This document shows positions 14,448 to 22,477 of a DNA stretch of 23,854 nt, one piece after another. Source of the stretch: a virus; IMG/VR virus record IMGVR_UViG_3300044798_000405, positions 1 to 23,854 of that record. One strand, given 5' to 3'. A model generated the notes under the pieces. That model did not search any database. It was not told the DNA's origin and was given only the letters and a program-made list of their open reading frames with translations. The position numbers and the translations under genes are program-made. How positions within the stretch are numbered: position 1 is the stretch's first letter; every line of letters starts with the position of its first letter.

Positions 14448-15437
14448 ATGAAATTATCAACTTATGTAATCGACAAAATATTAGACCACATATTGAAGGT
14501 TACATCTTATACCCCACCGACTGGATTATTCTTTAGTTTATGGGCTGGGAATCCTGAGGATGGCGGTGTAGAATGTGCAGGTGCAAGTTATGAAAGAGTA
14601 GCCTGCGATGACTGGGATGCAGCAGTAGCAGCGACCAGAAATATAGTCAATACAGATCAAGCAGATTTTCCAGAAGCGGGAGCAGATTGGGGATATATCG
14701 ATTTTGTAGGGATACACGACCAAGCGGAAAATTTAATCGGTAGTTTTGATTTAGCAACAGCCATAGCAGGCACAAGAAGTGGGGATACTATATTCGCAAG
14801 AACTGCAGGCACTTGGACGGTGGATGCGGAAATCGGGAAGTATGTCTGGGCTTATGTAGATACTGATTATAATGGTGGGGCTTGGTTTCTAATCGCAGAT
14901 AACGACACCACTACTATTACCATAACGGGAGTTTTAACTGCTTCTTGCAATAGAATAAAAATTGCAATGAACATAACTTTAGGAATGAATTTGTATATTG
15001 AAGCAGAAGCGGTTGCTGTATCCTTCCCGGCAGGTGGAGTTACTAATAATTGGGCAGCTTTAATGTTAGACCATATCTTTATCAATACTCCAATTTCAGT
15101 GCCAACCAATTTGTATCTTGGACTTTCTACCGCAGACCCGACAGATGATGCTTCGGGAATTACTGAACCTGTAGCGATGAATTACAGTAGAACGGTTTGC
15201 AATGCCTGGCATGCAGCAACAGCGAAAGTTTCTACTAACGATGGTGTGATAGATTCACCAGTAGCAAGCGGAGCTTGGGGAGAAATTACTCACTCATTTA
15301 TTGCAGATGAAAATGATGAAGTAACAGTTGACCATATTATTTTCCACGGTGAATTGACTGACCACCGAGTAATTGGAGATGGTGATAAATTAAGATATGC
15401 GGATGAAGCTTTACAAATTAAAGTTGATGCAGTATAA
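14448..15437 (+). CDS. Fibre/decoration protein with an internal duplication
   Basis: The protein has 329 residues with a strong AAAGGAGATG site. Residues ~8-105 and ~205-329 are two copies of one domain. Shared marks are a helix ILDHILK / MLDHIFI, then LFFSLWAGNPED / LYLGLSTADPTD, ASYERVACDDWDAA / MNYSRTVCNAWHAA, and ADWGYIDFVGIHD / GAWGEITHSFIAD. The first copy is interrupted at ~106-174 by a different beta module (GKYVWAYVDTD, GGAWFLIADNDTTTITITG), and its last strands resume at ~175-195. This domain type is common among phage fibre-region proteins of unknown detail. Base composition is visibly richer in G+C than the neighbours. Likely a virion fibre, tip or decoration component. Confidence 0.55.
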   Translation: MKLSTYVIDKILDHILKVTSYTPPTGLFFSLWAGNPEDGGVECAGASYERVACDDWDAAVAATRNIVNTDQADFPEAGADWGYIDFVGIHDQAENLIGSFDLATAIAGTRSGDTIFARTAGTWTVDAEIGKYVWAYVDTDYNGGAWFLIADNDTTTITITGVLTASCNRIKIAMNITLGMNLYIEAEAVAVSFPAGGVTNNWAALMLDHIFINTPISVPTNLYLGLSTADPTDDASGITEPVAMNYSRTVCNAWHAATAKVSTNDGVIDSPVASGAWGEITHSFIADENDEVTVDHIIFHGELTDHRVIGDGDKLRYADEALQIKVDAV

Positions 15438-15462
15438 AAAGAATAATTAAAAACAAATCAGG

Positions 15463-15488
15463 AGCAGGGGATTAGAAAATCTTCTGCT
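15463..15488 (+). other. Hairpin before the small gene at 15505
   Basis: AGCAGGGGATT (15463-15473) pairs with AATCTTCTGCT (15478-15488): 11 bp including two G-U pairs around an AGAA tetraloop. It lies between the stop at 15437 and the ribosome site GAGGAG (15495-15500). There is no U-run. It may affect mRNA stability or translation of the next gene. Confidence 0.55.
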
Positions 15489-15504
15489 TCTGATGAGGAG
15501 ACCT

Positions 15505-15801
15505 ATGCCTAATATAAAAGGTATATCCGACATAAATGGCAATATAAGCATAACTGGTTTAGACAATACTAAACACGATTTACTACGGGCTGATTTACTA
15601 AAATCAATTGAGGATAAGGATAAAGGTTTAGCTATTAAAACTAAACCAGATTATGATGTCTATACCCATTGCTATGAAGATTTGAAAATGAAGAATACCA
15701 AGAGAACTGCTGTAATGGTTTGTAATAAGGGAATAATGCCACAAAAAGAATGGTGGATTAATAGAGATACCACTGGAAAAGAGGTGGTAAAAGTTGGCTA
15801 A
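15505..15801 (+). CDS. Small protein of unknown function before the giant fibre
   Basis: The protein has 98 residues from ATG 15505, which follows GAGGAG (15495-15500). An ATG at 15493 would lie within that site and is not preferred. The protein is soluble and charged, with the segments NIKGISDINGNISITG, KHDLLRADLLKSIEDKDKG, DYDVYTHCYEDLKMKNTKRT and PQKEWWINRDTTG. No motif or membrane segment is visible. It overlaps the fibre gene's TTG start by 8 bases, so the two are translationally coupled. It could be a fibre chaperone or a small structural part; I do not recognise a family. Confidence 0.5.
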   Translation: MPNIKGISDINGNISITGLDNTKHDLLRADLLKSIEDKDKGLAIKTKPDYDVYTHCYEDLKMKNTKRTAVMVCNKGIMPQKEWWINRDTTGKEVVKVG

Positions 15802-18800
15802 TTTATTCACAGATGGTTTTGAAAGTGGAAATTTAACAGCGTGGGATAGTGCAAATATTGATACAGATGATTTATCGGCTCACGCTGATGCTGCTTTACA
15901 TGGAAGTTATGGTTTAAAAGCTGTTATAGACGATACCACAGAGATAAATGTCATTGAAATCAATTCTTTTTCTGCCGAAACAAGGTTCAGGTGCAGATTC
16001 TATTTTGACCCCAATGGAATCAGTATGCCTGTCAATGGTGAAATAAGCATTTTAAGGACATTTAATGCTGCATGGTCTGCGGCTTTGATTTTAAATTTAA
16101 AATATAGCGATAGCAAATATCAGATTACTTTTAATGATAATGCAGATGGCGGGTGGGACGCTTTTTCACAGGTAGATATAACTGATGCACCTCATTGCCT
16201 TGAGGTGGATTGGCAAGCATCAAGTGGTGCGGGAGCAGATAACGGTTTCCTTAAATACTGGATAGATGGGGTAAGTGGTGGAAATGACAAACTAACAGTA
16301 GATAATGATACTGAAGTAATAGGAGTTGTTCAACTTGGAGCTTGTAGTATATCAGCTACATCAGCAGGAACTCTCTTTTTTGATGACTTTGCAAGTAATA
16401 ATGATGGGACTCCCATCGGACTAACTTTCGATGTAATATCTGCTTCTTCTATTTATTCTCTACAAACTAATTTATCTGGAGCATTAGACAAAGGTAAAAT
16501 AGAATTAGGAACTTCAATTCACTCCTTATCTTCTTTAATCGAAGGAACATTATTAGCAACCGTAGGCGGGGTAATTTATGATGCGACTTCTTCTTATCTA
16601 ATCACAACCGAAATTTCAAGTATTATCTTAAAAGGTAAAACGGAAACGGGGACTACTACTATTTCTATCTCAACTTTTGTTATCGGGGAAATAAACAAAG
16701 GCAAAATAGAAACTGCTTCTCAAATATGCGATATAAAAACTTTACTTTCTGGAACTTTATTGAATACTAATTCGATACATGCAACTGCTATATTTAATCT
16801 GCAAACTTCTGTTATTGGTGGGAAAGAAATTATAACTGCTATTGATGTAGGTAGTATGGCTACTGCAAGGACTTATAATTCCGATTATGCTTATACTTAT
16901 GTAAATAGAGACAATCCCAGTAATGAAAACGGGACAATAACTTCAATAGAAATTTATGCTGTTTCAGATTTGACTGAGGTTTATGTGGCTACTTTTTCCG
17001 CAAGCCTAAATAATCTTACTGCTCGTAATAGTGTATTTATTGGTAATGTAACTGCTGGTTCTAAGCAAATCTTTATGGTTGATGCAAATAACGACCCAAT
17101 TTCTCTTGATGTAGAGATAGGAGATTGTATCGGGATATTTTATGCTTCAGGTTCTATATGGAGAGGAAAAAATACATTTATCGGATTGTGGACTAAAACT
17201 GGTAATCAAACTTCTTGTATAGATACTACTTTTGGCGAATGGGCTGAGATGACAGTAAGTCTTTATGGCACAGGGGAAAATATAGTAATTGGAAATGCGA
17301 TATCAAAGGGAATAATAGAATTAGGAACTTCTACATATAATTTAAATACTTCTATAACTGGTGTATTAACAAGTGGAACGGTAAAGAATGCTTCTTCAAT
17401 ATTTAATTTGCAGACTTCAATATTAGGAAATTTAGGTAAAGGTAAAATAGAAGAAGGTCTAACCTCATACCAATTAACTGCAGATATAACCGGGGAAATT
17501 TCTAAAGGAAAAATTGAATTAGTTTCTTCTATTTATTCTTTGTCAACTTCTATCACAGGAATATTATTAAAGGGAAAATCTGAAACTGCTACTATAATTA
17601 TTAATCTAACTTCTAAAATAATAGGGGAAATAGGAGCGGGGAAAATAGAAACTGCTACTTCTATTATCGAAACAACCTCTGCAATAACAGGAATAATCTC
17701 TAAAGGGAAATCAGAAGAAGCAACCACAATTTATACTATAAAGACTTTATTATCGGGGAATATAGCAAAAGGAAAAATAGAAACTGCAGTCACCGGATAT
17801 AATTTATCTACTCAATTATCCGGATTATTAACCAAAGGGATTATAGAAAATATTTCTTTAATTGTCAATTTAGAAACTTCCATAATTGGAATATTATTAA
17901 GAGGGAAAATAGAAGAGGCCACCTCTATCTATACTTTAGAAACGAGTATAGAGGGGATCATAGCCAAAGGGAAGATAGAACAGGCAGGCAGTATTTATTC
18001 TTTATCTACGCAAATAATCGGAAACATAGCCATAGGCGGGATAGAAATATCTTCTACTATAATATCTATATCTACTTTAATTGAAGGGAATATAGATTAT
18101 GGAAAGATAGAAGAAGTGATCTCTATATATTCCATTGTTGTTGAAATATCTGGTATTTTGAGTAAAGGTAAAACCGAGCAGGTAACTACCAATTATAATA
18201 TTATAAGTCAAGTATTGGGATTAATAAATAAAGGGACTATAGAGCAGGCAACCTGTATTTCATCCTTATCTACTTTAATAATAGGAGCAATAGCCAAAGG
18301 AAAAACAGAAGAGGCTACAACAGAGTACCAATTGGTTACTCAAATATCAGGAGAAATTAATCACGGAATTACTGAATTAGGAACTCTAATTTCTAATTCC
18401 TCAACGAATATAATAGGAATACTTTCCAAAGGAAAGATAGAAGAAATTACTTCATCTTATTTATTGACTACCCTTCTTTCCGGTTTAATAAATAGAGGGG
18501 AAATAGAGAACGGAGTTTCTTTAATTTCTATTTATACCTTAATAACTGGTAATTTAGTTTGGGGAGCAATAAAACAAGGCACATCTGAATATGGAATAGA
18601 AACTTCTGTTATTGGAATAATAACCAGAGGGGAAATATCCGAAGGCATTACTACTATAAATTTAAGTACGATAATAAATGGAATAATAGAAAAAGGTATA
18701 ACTGAATTAGCGAATACGATTTATAATCCCTTAACAAGTATAACTGGAGTTTTGTTAAGAGGAAAACCAGAAGAGACCTCTACTGAAATTAACATAGAAA

Positions 18801-19546
18801 CAGAAGTTTCAGGAGAGTTAGGATATGGTAGGATAGAAACTGCTACTATGGATGTTGATATTACAACCTTAATCACGGGAGCAGTAGAAAGCGGAGCGAT
18901 AAAGGAAGGCCTAACTGCTTTTATCATGACCACCTTTGTAACTGGAGATATAAACAAAGGGATAGCAGAAGGTGCAACCACCGAAATAAATATTACATCT
19001 CTTATTTTGGGGGAGATATCAAGAGGCGGGACAAAAGAAGCGATCATTACTATTACTTTAAATACTTCTTTAACCGGTTTAATATCAAGAGGTAAGACAG
19101 AACAGGCGGCAACCGAGTACCTTTTGGGAACGCAAATAATCGGAGAAATAAGCAGAGGTAAAATAGAACAGGCGACAGCAGAATATTTAATCTCTACTTT
19201 AATAACAGGAACTTTAATACGATTTAGAGAAGTGGCTTCTTCTTTTATTATAGAAACCAGAATAATAGGAAACATAGAATATGGAAAGATGAAAGAAGTA
19301 TATTCTATTATAGGAATAGAAACTAAACTGGAAGGAAATATACAAAAAGGGAAAATAGAAGAAGCGAGTAGTCAATTTATAATACAAACTGATATCACAG
19401 GAGTTATTACAAAATTTGAAATTGTTAATGCTTCTTGTATAATAGAAATTGAAACTAATATAAACGGAACGATACATAGATTCTTTTTCTCCCAGGCGAC
19501 TTTAGATATTATCAGAAATGAGAGCATATTAGATATTGAAAGATGA
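15794..19546 (+). CDS. Giant tail fibre/adhesin with 22-residue solenoid repeats
   Basis: The protein has 1250 residues and starts at TTG 15794 with GAGGTGG at 15781-15787. Residues ~1-207 look like a concanavalin/LamG-type beta-sandwich (LFTDGFESGNLTAW, FRCRFYFDPNG, GTLFFDDFASNNDGTPIG), a class that often binds sugars. Residues ~208-348 hold about six irregular repeats, ~350-497 a second beta-sandwich (TSIEIYAVSDLTEVYVATFS, GIFYASGSIWRGKNTFIG), and ~506-1229 33 consecutive repeats of the form GKIE.ATS.Y.L.T.I.G.I.K. The last ~21 residues form a cap. Strict 22-residue spacing suits a beta-solenoid shaft. It probably binds the host surface. There is no signal peptide, so it is more likely virion-bound than secreted. 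Confidence 0.7.
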   Translation: MANLFTDGFESGNLTAWDSANIDTDDLSAHADAALHGSYGLKAVIDDTTEINVIEINSFSAETRFRCRFYFDPNGISMPVNGEISILRTFNAAWSAALILNLKYSDSKYQITFNDNADGGWDAFSQVDITDAPHCLEVDWQASSGAGADNGFLKYWIDGVSGGNDKLTVDNDTEVIGVVQLGACSISATSAGTLFFDDFASNNDGTPIGLTFDVISASSIYSLQTNLSGALDKGKIELGTSIHSLSSLIEGTLLATVGGVIYDATSSYLITTEISSIILKGKTETGTTTISISTFVIGEINKGKIETASQICDIKTLLSGTLLNTNSIHATAIFNLQTSVIGGKEIITAIDVGSMATARTYNSDYAYTYVNRDNPSNENGTITSIEIYAVSDLTEVYVATFSASLNNLTARNSVFIGNVTAGSKQIFMVDANNDPISLDVEIGDCIGIFYASGSIWRGKNTFIGLWTKTGNQTSCIDTTFGEWAEMTVSLYGTGENIVIGNAISKGIIELGTSTYNLNTSITGVLTSGTVKNASSIFNLQTSILGNLGKGKIEEGLTSYQLTADITGEISKGKIELVSSIYSLSTSITGILLKGKSETATIIINLTSKIIGEIGAGKIETATSIIETTSAITGIISKGKSEEATTIYTIKTLLSGNIAKGKIETAVTGYNLSTQLSGLLTKGIIENISLIVNLETSIIGILLRGKIEEATSIYTLETSIEGIIAKGKIEQAGSIYSLSTQIIGNIAIGGIEISSTIISISTLIEGNIDYGKIEEVISIYSIVVEISGILSKGKTEQVTTNYNIISQVLGLINKGTIEQATCISSLSTLIIGAIAKGKTEEATTEYQLVTQISGEINHGITELGTLISNSSTNIIGILSKGKIEEITSSYLLTTLLSGLINRGEIENGVSLISIYTLITGNLVWGAIKQGTSEYGIETSVIGIITRGEISEGITTINLSTIINGIIEKGITELANTIYNPLTSITGVLLRGKPEETSTEINIETEVSGELGYGRIETATMDVDITTLITGAVESGAIKEGLTAFIMTTFVTGDINKGIAEGATTEINITSLILGEISRGGTKEAIITITLNTSLTGLISRGKTEQAATEYLLGTQIIGEISRGKIEQATAEYLISTLITGTLIRFREVASSFIIETRIIGNIEYGKMKEVYSIIGIETKLEGNIQKGKIEEASSQFIIQTDITGVITKFEIVNASCIIEIETNINGTIHRFFFSQATLDIIRNESILDIER
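16427..16837 (+). repeat. First block of ~22-residue coding repeats (irregular)
   Basis: About six degenerate units of the fibre repeat encode segments such as GKIELGTSIHSLSSLIEG, GKTETGTTTISISTFVIG and GKIETASQICDIKTLLSG, with less regular spacing than the main block. They sit between the N-terminal beta-sandwich and the second globular domain. The repeats are recognisable in protein but not as identical DNA. Confidence 0.65.
17309..19480 (+). repeat. Main block of 33 consecutive 66-base coding repeats
   Basis: From GGA 17309 to 19480 the frame divides into 33 units. All are 22 residues except unit 30, which is 20 (FREVASSFIIETRIIGNIEY); 33 x 66 minus 6 equals the 2172 bases present. Almost every unit begins with Gly and carries E at about position 4, a small-residue pair near 6-7, alternating hydrophobics, and a Gly at about 18. 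DNA copies are well diverged, so the array is old and selected at protein level. Confidence 0.8.
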
Positions 19547-19674
19547 TTACGGGATAGCGAAAGAATAAACGGGAAGGTAGGATAATAGCAATTAGTAAGC
19601 GAAGAATATTTGAACGAGAAAAAAGGGCTAAATTTTAGCGAAAAAGATATATTGAATAAGTGAGGTGATTAAAA

Positions 19675-19977
19675 TTGACAGAGAAGTACCTTATAGGCGA
19701 TACGATCCGCTTCACTGCCAGCATCCTGAAATTAGGAAGTGAAGAGCCAGACGTTCCGGAAGTGGTAACGGTGACAATTTATCAAAAAGATGGGACGAAA
19801 TTACTTGATAAGGCAAATGCAAGTATAACAGATATTCCCGGTAATTATATATTCGACTGGAAGATTACAGGAACGGAAGGGACTCCATTGATTAAGGATT
19901 GTGATTTAGTGGCGGTTTGGGATTGGAGTTCCTCACAAAAAAAACGTCTTGAATTCCTTGTTATTCCAGAAGTTTAA
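19675..19977 (+). CDS. Ig-like / fibre-associated beta protein
   Basis: The protein has 100 residues and starts at TTG 19675, with GAGGTGAT at 19662-19669. It is beta-rich, with a sandwich-like order of strands (YLIGDTIRFTASILKLG, VVTVTIYQKDGTKLLDK, ASITDIPGNYIFDWKI, CDLVAVWDWSSSQKKRLEFL), resembling short Ig-like domains found near phage fibres. It has noticeably higher G+C than surrounding genes, suggesting separate acquisition. It is the last gene before the terminator. The 128 bases before it hold no complete gene; a short open stretch (LVSEEYLNEKKGLNFSEKD) ends at a TGA overlapping this gene's ribosome site and looks like a remnant. After it, GTG 20010 opens only a 10-codon frame. Confidence 0.5.
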   Translation: MTEKYLIGDTIRFTASILKLGSEEPDVPEVVTVTIYQKDGTKLLDKANASITDIPGNYIFDWKITGTEGTPLIKDCDLVAVWDWSSSQKKRLEFLVIPEV

Positions 19978-20068
19978 AAAGTGTTCTATCAAAAAAAAAG
20001 AAAGGAAGGTGAAAACTTTTCTGGTAAAATGTAATTACTGAAAAATCTAAAGTTACTTAATCTCAAAG

Positions 20069-20106
20069 ACCCTCTATGTATCAGTTGCTACATAGGGGGT
20101 TTTTTT
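20069..20106 (+). terminator. Rho-independent terminator closing the late unit
   Basis: ACCCTCTATGTA (20069-20080) pairs with TACATAGGGGGT (20089-20100): 12 bp with one G-U and an 8-base loop, followed at once by seven U (the T at 20100 and 20101-20106). It sits downstream of the last fibre gene and upstream of the next promoter, so it separates the late structural unit from the following region. Confidence 0.92.
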
Positions 20107-20145
20107 ATTTATATGAAAAATAAATAAATATATTTTTAAAAAAGC

Positions 20146-20174
20146 TTGACATTTATAAGTATATTATATATAAT
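20146..20174 (+). promoter_or_regulatory. Consensus sigma-70 promoter P1
   Basis: TTGACA (20146-20151) and TATAAT (20169-20174) are both perfect consensus boxes with a 17-base spacer. Start of transcription is expected near 20181, about 25 bases before the first start codon. It should drive the run of small genes from 20206 to 22445. Confidence 0.92.
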
Positions 20175-20205
20175 TTATATAGAGATTAAGAAAAGGAGAT
20201 AAAAA

Positions 20206-20388
20206 ATGGATATAATTAAAAAAAGTAACTCTACACCATTTAATTATGAAAGAATAAATTTTTTACAGTTTGCAAGAGAAATAGAACATTATACCGGGTA
20301 TAAACAAAGCAGGAAAAGATTAAATTTTAGGTTACTTAATCACGAAAATATCTTTACTAATCAATTTACTTACTTCTTAAAAATATGA
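20206..20388 (+). CDS. Small phage protein, unknown function
   Basis: The protein has 60 residues. It is the first gene after promoter P1, with AAAAGGAGAT before the ATG. It is basic and probably helical (NYERINFLQFAREIEHYTGY, KQSRKRLNFRLLNHENIF), with no membrane segment or metal motif. The position after a strong promoter suggests early expression. Its end overlaps an ATG (TATGATAG), but the next gene more likely starts further on. No family is recognised. Confidence 0.6.
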   Translation: MDIIKKSNSTPFNYERINFLQFAREIEHYTGYKQSRKRLNFRLLNHENIFTNQFTYFLKI

Positions 20389-20402
20389 TAGGAGATAAGC
20401 CA

Positions 20403-20588
20403 ATGATAAGCAAATTAATAGAAAAAGAATTTAACGAATACATCCAGGATATAATAGATAATCACATAAGTTATAAAATGGAAGAGGGTAATTTTGAAAA
20501 ATGGTTATCTTACTTAAACTCACACCCTGCAAAAGCCACATATCAAGGATTTTTAGAATATAAGGATAAATTAAAGGAGATTAATTAA
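20403..20588 (+). CDS. Small acidic phage protein, unknown function
   Basis: The protein has 61 residues. ATG 20403 is chosen because GGAGAT (20391-20396) lies just before it; the in-frame ATG at 20385 has no ribosome site. It is helical and charged (MISKLIEKEFNEYIQDIIDN, YKMEEGNFEKWLSYLNSHP, FLEYKDKLKEIN). It resembles many small early phage proteins without known function. It ends 1 base before the next start codon. Confidence 0.6.
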   Translation: MISKLIEKEFNEYIQDIIDNHISYKMEEGNFEKWLSYLNSHPAKATYQGFLEYKDKLKEIN

Positions 20589-20589
20589 A

Positions 20590-20913
20590 ATGGATAAAGC
20601 TAAAATTCAATTATTATGCGACAGGATTACAAGCCAAACAAAAGAAACATTAAAAGCTAAACAATTAGATTGCGAGGTTAATCTATTGAATGCCAAAGCC
20701 ACTTATATTATTAAAAACAAGTATACATATATTAATATCGGAGGGAGTGGCAGGTATTTAGTAGATAATAAAACTAATGAAATTTATGGAATAAAAGCAT
20801 ACGGAGTTATAAACAAAAGCCAATTTTATGGGACACTCGATACCATTGATGACTATTTCTGGGGAGATTTCAAAGCTTATAAAATAAAGGAGAATTTAAA
20901 ATGGAAATTATAA
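20590..20913 (+). CDS. Conserved phage protein of unknown function
   Basis: The protein has 107 residues and starts 1 base after the previous stop, with AAAGGAG inside the previous gene's end. The central part (GSGRYLVDNKTNEIYGIKAY, then NKSQFYGTLDTIDDYFWGDF) matches, from memory, a pattern seen in many low-GC phage and plasmid proteins in which a strand 'RYLVD..TGEIYGIKAYG' is followed by 'YGTLDT'. The function of that family is not known to me. The C-terminus overlaps the next small gene by 13 bases. Confidence 0.65.
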   Translation: MDKAKIQLLCDRITSQTKETLKAKQLDCEVNLLNAKATYIIKNKYTYINIGGSGRYLVDNKTNEIYGIKAYGVINKSQFYGTLDTIDDYFWGDFKAYKIKENLKWKL

Positions 20914-21023
20914 AATTAGCTACTATTTATGCTTTAATCTTTAAAAGGTATGTTATAATAATACCTAAATTTTGGAAAGGTTTTAGAGGATTTCATATTA
21001 AAAAATATAAAGGGAGAATTTAA
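20901..21023 (+). CDS. Tiny basic hydrophobic protein
   Basis: A 40-residue frame runs from ATG 20901 to TAA 21021-21023, with AAGGAG at 20887-20892 well spaced. It overlaps the previous gene by 13 bases and ends 1 base before the next ATG, so it fills the gap exactly. The first half is hydrophobic (MEIIKLATIYALIFKRYVII) and the second basic (KFWKGFRGFHIKKYKGRI), suggesting a small membrane-associated peptide. Function is unknown. The tight fit and the ribosome site make it a likely real gene. Confidence 0.6.
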   Translation: MEIIKLATIYALIFKRYVIIIPKFWKGFRGFHIKKYKGRI

Positions 21024-21024
21024 A

Positions 21025-21327
21025 ATGGAAGAAATAAAAACTACGATTAAGAAAATGTTTTGGGATGATTTAAGGGGATACATAAAGGCAAAATGTATTT
21101 CGGATTTCGATAATTTAAGAAGTTATTTTCTGGGATATTTGCACGGATTACTGAAGGCAAGAATGATAACTGAAGAAGAGCAAAGCAAGATGGAAAATAG
21201 ATTGATTGGAATAATAGATTATGAAAAAGAAAAGGCAAAAAAGTTTACCCCTGAATTGACATCGAATCAGGAAGACCTTATCAGAGATCTGGTTTATCAT
21301 GATAGATTATGCGAAGGGAATAAGTAA
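21025..21327 (+). CDS. Helical phage protein, unknown function
   Basis: The protein has 100 residues, with AAAGGGAG before the ATG. It is mostly helical and charged: EEIKTTIKKMFWDDLRGYIK, DFDNLRSYFLGYLHGLLKAR, MITEEEQSKMENRLIGIID. This resembles small early phage proteins that have no assigned role. Its stop overlaps the start of the PP-loop enzyme (TAATG), so the two are translationally coupled and may act together. Confidence 0.6.
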   Translation: MEEIKTTIKKMFWDDLRGYIKAKCISDFDNLRSYFLGYLHGLLKARMITEEEQSKMENRLIGIIDYEKEKAKKFTPELTSNQEDLIRDLVYHDRLCEGNK

Positions 21328-22223
21328 TGGAAATATGGGAACTTAAACAAAAGCAATCTTTACCATTAGAAGCCAAAGTAAAATTATCATTAGATAGGAT
21401 TAGAAAATGGTATGAATACTGGGATGGTAATGTCTATGTAGCTTTTTCTGGTGGTAAAGACAGCACTATATTATTACATCTTGTAAGAAATTTATATCCT
21501 AAAGTTCCTGCTGTATTTGTTAATACAGGTTTGGAATATCCCGAAATAGTTAAGTTTGTTAAGACGATAGATAATGTAACTTGGCTCAAACCTAAAAGGA
21601 ACTTTAAGGAAGTTATAGAGAAATATGGTTATCCGGTAGTGAGCAAAGAAGTAGCAAAACAGATTCATGAAATTAGAAATACAAAATCAAATAAGTTAAG
21701 GGATAAAAGACTTTATGGTATTGGTAAAAAGACTGGGAGATTATCCGATAAGTGGAAATTCTTAATTGATGCACCATTCAAAATATCAGATTATTGTTGT
21801 GATGTGATGAAAAAAAGACCTTTTAAAATATATGAAAAGGGAACAGGGAACAAACCAATTATCGGAATGATGGCAAGTGATTCAAGGGGTAGGTTAAGAG
21901 TATATATAAAGAATGGCGGTTGTAATGCTTTTAACACTACCCGGCCTATGTCAAATCCGTTAATGGTATGGCTTGAAAAAGATATCTGGGAATACATTAA
22001 GAAATACTCTATCCCCTATTCAAGTATCTATGATATGGGATATCGCAGGACTGGTTGTATGTTCTGTATGTTCGGGGTGCATTTAGAGAAGAAGCCAAAT
22101 AGGTTTCAACTTATGGAACATACACATCCAAAACTGTACAGTTATTGTATGAATAAGTTGGGTTGCAAAGAAATATTGGATTATATTGGAGTGGCAAGGA
22201 AGATACCAGAAAGTTTATTTTAG
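21327..22223 (+). CDS. PP-loop ATP pyrophosphatase, PAPS reductase-like
   Basis: The protein has 298 residues. It has the PP-loop SGGKDS at residues 41-46, then VFVNTGLEYPEI, both typical of the PAPS reductase/CysH superfamily, whose members activate a substrate with ATP or bind PAPS. Further phage-type marks are SDYCCDVMKKRP (Cys157/158), GGCNAF (Cys199) and RTGCMFCMFG (Cys244, Cys247). These cysteines could hold an iron-sulfur cluster or zinc. Such phage proteins are often annotated as phosphoadenosine phosphosulfate reductases but may act in base or tRNA sulfur chemistry instead. No other sulfur or DNA-modification gene lies in the window. Family call is strong; the substrate is unknown. 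Confidence 0.88.
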   Translation: MEIWELKQKQSLPLEAKVKLSLDRIRKWYEYWDGNVYVAFSGGKDSTILLHLVRNLYPKVPAVFVNTGLEYPEIVKFVKTIDNVTWLKPKRNFKEVIEKYGYPVVSKEVAKQIHEIRNTKSNKLRDKRLYGIGKKTGRLSDKWKFLIDAPFKISDYCCDVMKKRPFKIYEKGTGNKPIIGMMASDSRGRLRVYIKNGGCNAFNTTRPMSNPLMVWLEKDIWEYIKKYSIPYSSIYDMGYRRTGCMFCMFGVHLEKKPNRFQLMEHTHPKLYSYCMNKLGCKEILDYIGVARKIPESLF

Positions 22224-22238
22224 AAAGGAGAAATTAAT

Positions 22239-22445
22239 ATGAAATGTTGGGAATGTAAAAAGAAAATTGACCATTGTCATAGAGTTTTTTATTCTGATGA
22301 ATATCAAGAAAAAGGAAGAGATGTTTGTGATGATTGTTATCCGAAATTAAAGTTTACTAATAATTATGTTCGAGTAAAAAGGATAATGGGAAGACAATTA
22401 GGAGTAAAGTATTATAATGAAAATGTCCGAAATTCGGAAAAATAA
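22239..22445 (+). CDS. Small zinc-ribbon-like protein
   Basis: The protein has 68 residues, with AAAGGAG before the ATG. Two CxxC pairs (CWEC at 3-6 and CDDC near 31-34), plus DHCH between them, fit a small zinc ribbon. A basic C-terminus follows (YVRVKRIMGRQLGVKYYNEN). It directly follows the PP-loop enzyme, ends the P1 transcription unit and lies just upstream of promoter P2. It may bind nucleic acid or assist the enzyme before it. No specific family is recognised. Confidence 0.7.
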   Translation: MKCWECKKKIDHCHRVFYSDEYQEKGRDVCDDCYPKLKFTNNYVRVKRIMGRQLGVKYYNENVRNSEK

Positions 22446-22448
22446 ATC

Positions 22449-22477
22449 TTGACAGTTGTAGATAATTTATATATAAT
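22449..22477 (+). promoter_or_regulatory. Consensus sigma-70 promoter P2
   Basis: TTGACA (22449-22454) and TATAAT (22472-22477) are perfect boxes with a 17-base spacer. The leader after it (AGAATTAAGAAAAG) resembles the leader after P1 (AGATTAAGAAAAGGAG), suggesting the two promoters and leaders share origin or control. It drives the ribbon-helix-helix and nuclease genes. Confidence 0.9.

Noticed and set aside
18721-19275. 184-codon open frame on the - strand within the fibre repeats
   Set aside because: It mirrors the 22-residue periodicity of the + strand gene, has no ribosome site, and its product is a low-complexity shadow of the repeats.
17309-19480. CRISPR array from the regular 66-base spacing
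   Set aside because: The units are coding, in frame and diverged with no identical repeats separated by unique spacers.
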